31,749 nucleotides of DNA from assembly GCA_963579025.1 (NCBI GenBank), contig CAUZFZ010000130.1:1-31749 (forward strand), read 5' to 3'. Under the pieces are notes generated by a model, which searched no databases, was not told where the DNA came from, and worked only from the letters and a program-made list of their open reading frames with translations. The DNA comes from CAUZFZ01 sp963579025. Lineage in GTDB: Bacteria > Planctomycetota > Planctomycetia > Planctomycetales > Planctomycetaceae. This document shows positions 1 to 7,039 of the stretch, in pieces (position 1 is the first letter of the stretch; every line of letters begins with the position of its first letter). Position numbers and translations under genes: made by a program.

Positions 1-51
1 CTGCGACCTTACGGAGAAAACAGCTCCCACGCTGCAAAAACCGCCGCATAA

Positions 52-396
52 TCCGCGCCCCACAGAGACTGGACCCTCGGCAAACGGTATAGTCGGGCCG
101 AGATTCTCGAGAACATCCTGGACCCGTCAAAGAAGATCGACGCTAAGTACCGAACCTGGCTGGTGCAGACCGACAGCGGACTCGTCCATTCCGGTCTACT
201 CGTAGAGCGAACGGACGACGCAGTCACTCTGAGAGATGTCACGGGAAAGTCAGTCGTGATCCCAACCGGTGAAATCGAACTGATCGTCCCGCAGCAGAAA
301 TCGCTCATGCCCGAAATGCTGTTACGGGACGCGACCGCACAGGACGCCGCGGACCTGCTCGCCTATCTGTCGTCCCTGCGAGGCAATTCGCCCTGA
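52..396 (+). pseudogene. C-terminal fragment of PVC-type putative heme-binding (cytochrome c-like) domain protein
   Basis: The frame read here gives a segment beginning around YSRAEILENILDPSKKID and containing PQQKSLMPEMLL and ADLLAYLSSL. I recognise these as the last ~100 residues of the planctomycete/verrucomicrobial putative heme-binding domain (TIGR02603 type), found at the C-terminus of large secreted dehydrogenase/HEAT-repeat proteins. The frame is closed by TAA at 49-51, and the expected upstream CxxCH heme motif and Gly-Pro-Asp-Leu motif are not present in this frame; a Gly-Pro occurs in another frame near 83-90. This suggests the 5' part is frameshifted or lost. Because the window begins at base 1, a longer broken gene upstream cannot be excluded. 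The first in-frame ATG (160-170 region) lies inside the domain and is unlikely to be a real start. The gene ends at TGA 394-396. Confidence 0.55.
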
Positions 397-488
397 AGCC
401 GCACGTGTCTACTGATCCGTACAACGAGGTCGCTCGTCATGTCCATCGGACGGACGACGATCAGGTGCATCTGTTCCGGAGAACGAAA

Positions 489-529
489 AACACGGCCACC
501 CATCCCGAGTGAATCAACCTGTGCCACCC
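489..529 (+). repeat. Degenerate direct repeat, copy 1
   Basis: A 41-base unit beginning AACACGGCCACCC, with AATCAACC in the middle and ending GCCACCC. It recurs at 998-1039 with the same start, middle and end and a diverged inner spacer. A partial third relative is near 830-850. The function is unknown. Confidence 0.5.
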
Positions 530-583
530 GCGAAAGGCCTGCTCGCCTGGCTGCTACGCTCCTGAGTGTGCCTGACGCCTGTT

Positions 584-686
584 CCGTTCGTAGTAACCGC
601 ATTTATGCGGTTCTCCGAGAGCAGCCTCCTCGCTGTTTGTGCGTTTCACGCAAGGCGAACGCGATAAATCGGGTTACTACGAACGG
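584..686. repeat. Inverted repeat with 22-base arms (584-605 and 665-686)
   Basis: The arm at 584-605 (CCGTTCGTAGTAACCGCATT plus TA) is the reverse complement of 665-686 except for a two-base difference in the middle (GCGG against CGGG). The arms enclose 59 bases. The left arm overlaps a perfect palindromic hairpin at 595-612 (AACCGCAT, TT, ATGCGGTT). It looks like a small palindromic element such as a MITE-like or REP-like unit; no gene is inside. Confidence 0.6.
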
Positions 687-700
687 TGAGGACGCCAGCT

Positions 701-830
701 CGGCGCGGGTCTCCTGGCCCCGCCGGAGACCTGACCGAAGGTCTCCCCGGGCGACCGAAGAGTTGACGAGCTCCGCATAGATCCGGGAGACCTGCGGTCA
801 ACCAGCGGCGGGGTCAGGAGACCCGCGCCG
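701..830. repeat. Inverted repeat with 25-base arms (701-725 and 806-830)
   Basis: The 25 bases at 701-725 (beginning CGGCGCGGGTCTCCTGG) are the reverse complement of 806-830 with one mismatch. A nested shorter inverted match lies inside: GGTCTCCCCGG at 731-741 against CCGGGAGACC near 783-792. The transcript could fold into one long hairpin. No open frame uses it. It may be a miniature mobile element or a dispersed planctomycete intergenic repeat; copy number in the genome cannot be seen here. Confidence 0.65.
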
Positions 831-997
831 AACGAGTGAATCAACCAGGCCCGATCCACCAAATCGGCCCAATCTGAATGTGTGGTGGCGGTTGCTGTGC
901 AACCGGCATGGCGAAGCCACAAGAGGTTGGGCGATCAGAGTGGTTCAACCAGCAAGCTCCGTCACCTCTTGCCGCTACGCGGCCCTGTTTGCAAGCA

Positions 998-1039
998 AAC
1001 ACGGCCACCCCTGAGGATGGAAATCAACCAGGGCCACCC
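998..1039 (+). repeat. Degenerate direct repeat, copy 2
   Basis: Second copy of the unit at 489-529; the 13-base start AACACGGCCACCC, the central AATCAACC and the closing GCCACCC are all retained. The copies are about 0.5 kb apart and bracket the two inverted repeats. Confidence 0.5.
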
Positions 1040-1159
1040 CGCGTTAGCAATCTACTCGCCGCTTGTTGGCGAATCACAATACTCTACGATTGCAGCACGT
1101 CGCAGGCACCATGTGGCGAGCCGGCACTTTCATGCTTACTTGTACGCGGGATATGACAC

Positions 1160-3463
1160 TTGAACGCCGTTGAGATCGAGGAAGCGGTCAGCAAGCTCGT
1201 CGAACAGGCATTCGATGCAGACGAGTTTTCGTTTGCCTTCCTCGAAGCGTTCGGGAATAAAGCCGCCACCATTAAACGACTGCGGAGTAGCGGTAAGAAT
1301 ACGACCAACAAGAGTGATGTCGCCGGCGATGGCGTTGTTGCGGTGCTGCAGCGAAACAATATCCACGTCGCCACGTGCGACGCTGCTGGCCCCGATGCCG
1401 TCGCGGATCTTCTGGGCAAGTTGACCGAAAGCCCGGCCACGGCGAAGCACAAGGCGAAGTTTGCTCTGGCGACCGATGGCGGGACAGTCCATGCGGCGAG
1501 TTTGAATTCCGACGAACCACCGCTGGTTTGTAAATACGAAGAGCTGGACGATCACTTCGGGTACTTCCTCGAACTGGCCGGTATCTCAACCGTTCGTCAG
1601 ATTCGCGAAAATGCGTTCGACATCAAAGCGACCGGACGGCTGAACCGGTTGTACGTCGAACTGCTCCGCCACAACCCCGATTGGGATGGAGACCAGCGGC
1701 GGGAAGACCTGAACCATTTCTTCGCTCGACTGATCTTTTGCTTCTTTGCCGAAGACACCGGCATTTTTCACGGCAATGATCTGTTCACCGACACGATTCG
1801 CCAGATGAGCGAACCGAGCGGCGACAACACGCACGTTGTGTTGTCCGAAATCTTTCGAGCGATGGACGTCCCGACGAAGGACCGCAACGCGGCGGAGCTG
1901 CGAGCGTGGGCGAACCAGTTTCCATACGTCAACGGCGGCCTGTTTGGTGGCGGCGCAAGCGTTGATGACGTTCCGAAGTTCACACAAATTGCTCGCTCGT
2001 ACCTGCTGCACATCGGCTCGCTGGACTGGACGCAGATCAATCCCGATATCTTCGGGTCGATGATTCAGGCAGTGGCCGATGATGAAGAACGCGGCGCGCT
2101 CGGCATGCACTACACCAGTGTGCCGAACATTCTCAAGGTGCTCAACCCGCTGTTCCTGGACGACCTGCGATCGCAACTGGACGAAGCCGGCAACAACGCT
2201 CGCAAGTTGCTGAACCTCCGCAAGCGGCTGGCTCGTATCCGAGTCTTTGATCCGGCGTGTGGTAGCGGCAACTTCCTGGTGGTCGCTTACAAACAGATGC
2301 GTGAGATCGAGGCGGACATCAATCGTCGTCGTGGCGAGGCGGATCGATTGACAGAGATTCCGCTAACAAATTTTCGCGGCATTGAGATCCGACACTTCGC
2401 GGCCGAAGTCGCTCGGCTCGCGTTGGTGATTGCCGAGTATCAGTGCGATGAGGTTCACCGCGGTCAGCGTTTGGCTCTCGCCGAATTCCTGCCGCTCGAT
2501 AACGAGAACTGGATCACACACGGCAACGCCTTGCGGCTCGACTGGTTGAAGGTCTGCCCTCCGACAGGAACGGGAGTCAAGCTGACCGAAGACGATCTGT
2601 TTCAAACGCGGCTTGAGCAACCCGAGATCGATTTCGAGAACGAAGGCGGCGAGACGTACATTTGTGGCAATCCGCCGTACCAAGGCAGCGTCAATCAGAC
2701 TCAAGGCCAGAAGCAGGACATGGCAGATGTTTTCAAACCTGTTTTGAAGAAATACAAAGATCTCGATTATGTGTCGGCCTTCGTGCTCAAAGCGTCGCGC
2801 TACAACAATGTCAATAAATCAGTAAGCGCTTTCGTTACCACAAACTCAATTACCCAAGGCGAGCAGGTTGGAATGCTTTGGCCATTGATTTTTCAGCAGA
2901 ACAATGCGATCCATTTCGCTCAGACAAGTTTTCTTTGGAGTAACCTAGCGAGCCACAAGGCTGCTGTGACGTGCGTTATAATAGGATTGTCAGCGACATC
3001 TAATGGACCGAAGAAGCTCTATCGAGACGATGACGTTTGGGAAGTTCTCAATATCAGTCCGTACTTGGTGCCTTCACCATCGGTGATTGTGCGGAAACGC
3101 ACCCTACCATTAAGTGCAGTAAATGCCATGCAATCGGGCAATAAACCGACCGATGGTGGAAATCTAATCTTGGATACCGATGAGAAAGTGGCTCTATTGT
3201 CTGAATGTCGTGACGCATTTTCTTATCTGAAGCGTTACGTTGGGTCGCGAGAGATTATCAATGGCGGCGGACGTTGGTGCATTTGGTTGGACGATAGAAC
3301 TCTCAGGAATGCAAAGAAAATCCTCGCAATCGAACGCCGAGTGGCCAATGTACATGACTTTCGATCTGCAAGCCGTGGTAAACAAGCGAATGATAATGCC
3401 GATTACACCGCACCGGTTTGTGTTTGCACCGCACAGCCGAAATCCGGCAATCGCCGTCCCTAA
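1160..3463 (+). CDS. MmeI-like class I SAM-dependent DNA adenine methyltransferase, N-terminal 767 residues (gene split by frameshift)
   Basis: Product resembles the ~900-residue MmeI-like family (type IIL/IIG-type enzymes that join methylation, DNA recognition and sometimes cleavage). It starts with TTG; the N-terminus MNAVEIEEAVSKL fits the family. Order: N-terminal domain (1-~180, with AFGNK and ATIKRL), helical spacer (~180-340, with ARLIFCFFAEDTG and GGLFGG), then the methyltransferase core with SAM motif I DPACGSGNFL (364-373) and catalytic motif IV NPPY (504-507), implying N6-adenine methylation. I could not identify a clear PD-(D/E)xK nuclease motif, so cleavage activity is uncertain. 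Near 3365-3412 the match to the family moves to the next frame, and the last ~17 residues here look spurious. The target-recognition part from ~2700 on is visibly more AT-rich than the rest. First gene of a four-gene operon. Confidence 0.8.
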   Translation: MNAVEIEEAVSKLVEQAFDADEFSFAFLEAFGNKAATIKRLRSSGKNTTNKSDVAGDGVVAVLQRNNIHVATCDAAGPDAVADLLGKLTESPATAKHKAKFALATDGGTVHAASLNSDEPPLVCKYEELDDHFGYFLELAGISTVRQIRENAFDIKATGRLNRLYVELLRHNPDWDGDQRREDLNHFFARLIFCFFAEDTGIFHGNDLFTDTIRQMSEPSGDNTHVVLSEIFRAMDVPTKDRNAAELRAWANQFPYVNGGLFGGGASVDDVPKFTQIARSYLLHIGSLDWTQINPDIFGSMIQAVADDEERGALGMHYTSVPNILKVLNPLFLDDLRSQLDEAGNNARKLLNLRKRLARIRVFDPACGSGNFLVVAYKQMREIEADINRRRGEADRLTEIPLTNFRGIEIRHFAAEVARLALVIAEYQCDEVHRGQRLALAEFLPLDNENWITHGNALRLDWLKVCPPTGTGVKLTEDDLFQTRLEQPEIDFENEGGETYICGNPPYQGSVNQTQGQKQDMADVFKPVLKKYKDLDYVSAFVLKASRYNNVNKSVSAFVTTNSITQGEQVGMLWPLIFQQNNAIHFAQTSFLWSNLASHKAAVTCVIIGLSATSNGPKKLYRDDDVWEVLNISPYLVPSPSVIVRKRTLPLSAVNAMQSGNKPTDGGNLILDTDEKVALLSECRDAFSYLKRYVGSREIINGGGRWCIWLDDRTLRNAKKILAIERRVANVHDFRSASRGKQANDNADYTAPVCVCTAQPKSGNRRP

Positions 3464-3944
3464 CGTATCATCCGTGTCACGTCCCTATCTACCTTGCGAA
3501 CTGACGGATGAATTCACTGTCGTATCGAATCTAGCGTCGGTTATTTACAACGGACCTCTCTGGGATTTATCCCTGATCGCGTCCAAACTTCATTTGGCGT
3601 GGATCGCAACCGTGTGTGGCAAGCTTAAGACCGACTACCGCTACTCCAACACGCTTGGCTGGAACACGTTCCCCGTCCCTCCTCTTTCCGACCAAAACAA
3701 GTCCGACCTGACGCGGTGTGCCGAGGACATCCTGCTGGCCCGCGAGGCTCATTGGCCGGCGACGATCGCGGAGCTGTATGCCCCGGAGAAGATGCCTGAT
3801 GATTTGCGGGCGGCTCACGATCGCAATGACGAAACGCTCGAACGCATCTACATCGGCCGCCGATTCAAGAACGACACCGAACGACTCGAAACGCTGTTTC
3901 AGATGTACACGGAGATGACGGCGGGAGAGGCGGCCAGGAAATGA
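3240..3944 (+). CDS. C-terminal part of the MmeI-like methyltransferase (target-recognition/C-terminal region) after frameshift
   Basis: Only the part from about 3405 onward belongs to the family; the first ~55 residues are in the wrong frame relative to the upstream fragment. Family-like blocks are the segment NPAIAVPNVSSVSRPYLP, then LHLAWIATVCGKLKTDYRYS, TLGWNTFPVPPL and a C-terminal helical region with YAPEKMPDDLRAAHDRND and YIGRRFKND. Joined to the upstream fragment the protein would be about 928 residues, the usual family length, so a single-base insertion is the simplest explanation. It is unlikely that this frame is translated alone, as the ATG at 3240 has no family support. The stop overlaps the next start in an ATGA (3941-3944), so translation of the next gene would normally be coupled to full-length reading here. 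Confidence 0.7.
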   Translation: MGRERLSMAADVGAFGWTIELSGMQRKSSQSNAEWPMYMTFDLQAVVNKRMIMPITPHRFVFAPHSRNPAIAVPNVSSVSRPYLPCELTDEFTVVSNLASVIYNGPLWDLSLIASKLHLAWIATVCGKLKTDYRYSNTLGWNTFPVPPLSDQNKSDLTRCAEDILLAREAHWPATIAELYAPEKMPDDLRAAHDRNDETLERIYIGRRFKNDTERLETLFQMYTEMTAGEAARK

Positions 3945-4963
3945 GTGATCTGATCCTGTACTCGTCGGAAGATGGCCAGACCCGGATGCAACTGAGGGCG
4001 GACGAAGGGACGATCTGGCTCAGTCAGGCTGAAATCGCCGAGCTTTTCCAGACGACCAAGCAGAACGTCTCGCTGCACGTCAAAAACATTCTGGAAGAAG
4101 GGGAATTGCAGCCTGAGGCAACTGTCAAGGATTCCTTGACAGTTCGAATTGAGGGGAAACGCGAGGTGAAACGCTCGATTCAGCTCTGCAATCTGGATCT
4201 GATTCTGGCTATCGGCTACCGCGTCCGCTCGCCGCGTGGCACGCAGTTCCGGCAGTGGGCGACGACCCACCTGCGCGAATACCTGGTCAAGGGATTCGTG
4301 ATGGACGACCAGCGGCTCAAAGATCCTCGCGGATGGGACTACTTTGACGAGCTGCTGGCTCGGATTCGCGAAATCCGCGCATCGGAGAAGCGTTTCTACC
4401 AGAAGGTCCGTGACCTGTTCTCTCTCAGTAGCGATTATCAAGCCGACGATTCGTCTACTTCGCTATTCTTCGCCGAGGCACAGAACAAGCTGCACTATGC
4501 CGCCACCGGGCAGACAGCCGCCGAAATCATCGTCAGCCGAGCGGACCCGAATCAGCCCAACATGGCCTTGACGAACTGGAAAGGGTCGCGTGTCCGAAAG
4601 CAGGACGTGATCGTCGCCAAAAACTATCTGACCCAGGACGAGATCGACACGCTCAATCGCCTGGTCGTGATTTTTCTGGAACAGGCCGAGTTGCGAGTGA
4701 AGCAGCGAAAGGATCTGACTCTCGACTATTGGCGCAGGAACGTGGACGACCTGCTGCGATTTAATGACCAGGCCGTGCTGGAGGGACCCGGTACGGTCAG
4801 TCGAGACGAGATGACGCGGGTCGCACATGATCGGTACGAAACCTTCAATGCTCAGCGACGCATTACCGAGGTCGCGGAGGCGGACACCGAAGACCTTCGT
4901 CAGATCGAAGAGTTAGAACTTGAACTGAAGCAAAATCAACAAGATGAAGAGCAAACGGAATGA
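3941..4963 (+). CDS. rhuM: RhuM family protein
   Basis: A 340-residue soluble protein matching the RhuM family (Virulence_RhuM): N-terminal ILYSSEDGQTRMQLRADEGT, a DNA-binding-like segment WLSQAEIAELFQTTKQNVS at ~23-41, then HLREYLVKGFVMDD and KRFYQKVRDLF, and the C-terminal block NLDLILAIGYRVRS occurs at ~84-97. The family is named after a Salmonella pathogenicity-island gene, its biochemical role is not established, and members are often found beside restriction-modification genes. Full length, with no apparent defect. The start overlaps the stop of the methyltransferase by ATGA, and its own stop overlaps the next start (4960-4963) in the same way, so it sits firmly inside the operon. A regulatory or DNA-binding role for the cassette is inference. 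Confidence 0.85.
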   Translation: MSDLILYSSEDGQTRMQLRADEGTIWLSQAEIAELFQTTKQNVSLHVKNILEEGELQPEATVKDSLTVRIEGKREVKRSIQLCNLDLILAIGYRVRSPRGTQFRQWATTHLREYLVKGFVMDDQRLKDPRGWDYFDELLARIREIRASEKRFYQKVRDLFSLSSDYQADDSSTSLFFAEAQNKLHYAATGQTAAEIIVSRADPNQPNMALTNWKGSRVRKQDVIVAKNYLTQDEIDTLNRLVVIFLEQAELRVKQRKDLTLDYWRRNVDDLLRFNDQAVLEGPGTVSRDEMTRVAHDRYETFNAQRRITEVAEADTEDLRQIEELELELKQNQQDEEQTE

Positions 4964-4981
4964 GCAATAACAAAACGATGC

Positions 4982-7039
4982 ATGGCATCAGCGTCGACTA
5001 CTCCGGCGACGGACGGTCGACTCGATCGAATGCGATGGGCATGCGATGGGCATGCGATGGGCATGCGGCAGATGCAGGAACGTGTCTGGCAACGGCGGGG
5101 CGAACAATACCTGCTGCTCAAGTCACCGCCAGCGTCGGGCAAGAGCCGGGCGTTGATGTTTGTTGCGCTGGACAAACTACATCGCCAGGGGCTGAAGCAG
5201 GCGATCGTGGTCGTGCCGGAAAAGTCGATTGGCGCCAGCTTCGCTGACACGCCGCTGAAGAACTTCGGCTTCTTCACCGATTGGAACGTCGCCCCGCATT
5301 GGAACCTGTGCAACTCGCCCGGTACCGACGGCGGCAAGGTCGCCGCAGTTGGCAAATTCCTTGAGTCGGATGACAAGACGCTGGTTTGCACGCACGCGAC
5401 GTTTCGGTTCGCCTTCGAAAAGTTTGGCGCCGAGGCGTTCGACGATCGTTTGATCGCGGTCGACGAGTTTCATCACGTCTCGGTCAATGAAGACAATCGG
5501 CTGGGCGAGTTCGTACGCGGGCTGATCGAGCGGGACAAGACGCACCTGGTCGCGATGACGGGCAGCTACTTTCGGGGCGACGCCGCGGCCGTGCTGTTGC
5601 CCGAGGACGAACGGCGATTCGAAACGGTCACTTACACGTACTACGAACAACTCGGCGGCTACGAGCATCTGAAGAAGCTCGACATCGGCTACTATTTCTA
5701 TTCAGGCAGCTACATCGACGACTTGCCCAAGGTGTTGCAGCCGGATGAAAAGACGATCATTCACATTCCCAACGTCAACAGCCGCGAAAGTACGCAGGAC
5801 AAACACAAAGAAGTCGAGGATATCCTCGTAACGCTGGGCGAGTGGCGTGGCACGGACGAAGCGACGGGGTTCCAACTGGTCGAAACATCCGACGGACGCA
5901 CACTGCGGATCGCTGACCTGGTCGACGATGAGCCAGCCAAACGCGAGAAAGTGGCCGCAGCACTCCGCGATCCGGCGAACCGTGACAACCGCGATCACGT
6001 GGACATCATTATCGCCTTGGGAATGGCCAAGGAGGGTTTCGATTGGGTGTGGTGCGAGCATGCGTTGACCATCGGATATCGATCCAGCCTGACAGAGATC
6101 GTGCAGATCATCGGTCGCGCGACTCGGGACGCGCCGGGTAAGACGCGAGCACGGTTTACAAATCTGATCGCCGAACCGGACGCCGGCGAACAAGCGGTCA
6201 CCGAGGCGGTCAACGATACGCTGAAAGCGATCGCGGCCAGCTTGCTGATGGAACAGGTATTGGCTCCTCGATTCGAGTTTCGCCCCAAGACAACCACCAG
6301 CGGCCCACAGCAAGATTTCGATTACGGGCCTGATGGCTACGACGAAGGGGGTTGCAACGTCGGCACAAACAGCGAAACCGGTGCGGTTCAAATCGAGATC
6401 AACGGTCTGGCCGAACCGGAAAGCGAGGAAGCGACGCGGATTTGCCGCGAGGATTTGAACGAGGTCGTGGCCAGCTTTGTGCAGAACACGCGAACGGTCC
6501 AGGATGGCTTGTTCAACGAAGAGTTGCCTCCGCAGGAAACAACTCAACAGCGGATGGGTAAGATCATCCGTGACAAGTACCCGGACCTGTCCGAACCGGA
6601 CCAGGAAGCGATCCGGCAACGGGCCGTCGCCACGCTGAATCTGATTCAGCAGGGTGGAAAACAAGCGGGTGGTGGTTCCGGCGGTAGCGGGACAGCACCG
6701 GCCAACACGTCGCTCATCGACGGGATTCGTCGTTACGTTACGGACGTTCGAGATTTGAATGTCGATTTGATCGACTCGATTAACCCGTTTGGCGAGGCGT
6801 ACAACATCCTGGCGAAGACGATGAACGAGGACCGGTTGCGTCAGGTACAATCTGCGATCGCGGGCCGGCGAGTTCAGTTGTCGCCAGAGGATGCTCGTGA
6901 TTTGGCGAAGCGTGCGATTAAGTTCAAAAATGAGCGTGGTCGTCTGCCGTCGATTTCCAGTCAAGACGCCTGGGAAGGACGCATGGCCGAGGGCATCGCA
7001 TTTTTGGCTCGGATGAAGCAGGAGGCCGCGGGTGGCTAA
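4982..7039 (+). CDS. SF2 DExH-box helicase with start region thrown out of frame by 11-nt repeats
   Basis: Large ATP-dependent helicase/translocase: Walker A SPPASGKS (48-55 from this start), DExH box VDEFHH (160-165), motif III MTGS (192-195), motif VI QIIGRATRD (376-384), then a long C-terminal extension with a Gly-rich linker near 560-570. The natural start is almost certainly ATG 4960, overlapping the rhuM stop as ATGA: that frame reads MSNNKTMHGISVDYSGDGRS and then NAMGMR, which flows into QMQERVWQRRGEQYLL only if two of the three 11-base repeats at 5030-5067 are removed. As it stands the 4960 frame runs into unrelated sequence to 5247. The body could be translated from 4982, 5030, 5057, 5063 or 5072, losing about 25 conserved residues. 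Likely partner of the methyltransferase and GIY-YIG protein in DNA restriction. Confidence 0.82.
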   Translation: MASASTTPATDGRLDRMRWACDGHAMGMRQMQERVWQRRGEQYLLLKSPPASGKSRALMFVALDKLHRQGLKQAIVVVPEKSIGASFADTPLKNFGFFTDWNVAPHWNLCNSPGTDGGKVAAVGKFLESDDKTLVCTHATFRFAFEKFGAEAFDDRLIAVDEFHHVSVNEDNRLGEFVRGLIERDKTHLVAMTGSYFRGDAAAVLLPEDERRFETVTYTYYEQLGGYEHLKKLDIGYYFYSGSYIDDLPKVLQPDEKTIIHIPNVNSRESTQDKHKEVEDILVTLGEWRGTDEATGFQLVETSDGRTLRIADLVDDEPAKREKVAAALRDPANRDNRDHVDIIIALGMAKEGFDWVWCEHALTIGYRSSLTEIVQIIGRATRDAPGKTRARFTNLIAEPDAGEQAVTEAVNDTLKAIAASLLMEQVLAPRFEFRPKTTTSGPQQDFDYGPDGYDEGGCNVGTNSETGAVQIEINGLAEPESEEATRICREDLNEVVASFVQNTRTVQDGLFNEELPPQETTQQRMGKIIRDKYPDLSEPDQEAIRQRAVATLNLIQQGGKQAGGGSGGSGTAPANTSLIDGIRRYVTDVRDLNVDLIDSINPFGEAYNILAKTMNEDRLRQVQSAIAGRRVQLSPEDARDLAKRAIKFKNERGRLPSISSQDAWEGRMAEGIAFLARMKQEAAGG
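5030..5067 (+). repeat. Tandem repeat, 3 perfect copies of an 11-base unit (ATGCGATGGGC)
   Basis: Copies at 5030-5040, 5041-5051 and 5052-5062 are identical, followed by a partial copy to 5067. The unit is not a multiple of three. With 1, 4 or 7 copies the coupled start at 4960 is in frame with the helicase; with 2 or 3 it is not. This is the expected structure of a slipped-strand phase-variation tract, although a one-off duplication or an assembly error would look the same. Confidence 0.95.

Larger units (their letters stand above)
397..1159. other. Gene-free, repeat-rich intergenic region upstream of the methyltransferase operon
   Basis: I see no convincing gene in these 763 bases; the open frames are short, overlap on both strands and resemble nothing I know. 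The region instead contains two long inverted repeats (584-686 and 701-830), a short perfect palindrome (595-612) and a degenerate direct repeat (489-529 and 998-1039). A related element (AATCAACCAGG) is also present near 839-850. A possible sigma70-like promoter for the downstream operon is TTGTTG at 1063-1068, a 16-base spacer and TACGAT at 1085-1090, but the match is weak. The region probably marks the left border of an accessory insertion or a zone of eroded mobile sequence; that is inference. Confidence 0.6.

Noticed and set aside
439..780. Plus-strand open frame of 113 residues in the repeat region
   Set aside because: It runs through both inverted repeats, has Arg/Cys-rich low-quality sequence and no ribosome-binding site.
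397..1159. CRISPR array
   Set aside because: The repeats are inverted or only two-copy and degenerate, without regular spacers or cas genes.
3365..3412. Programmed ribosomal frameshift in the methyltransferase
   Set aside because: No slippery heptamer or stop-codon stimulator is visible at the join; mutation or sequencing error is simpler.
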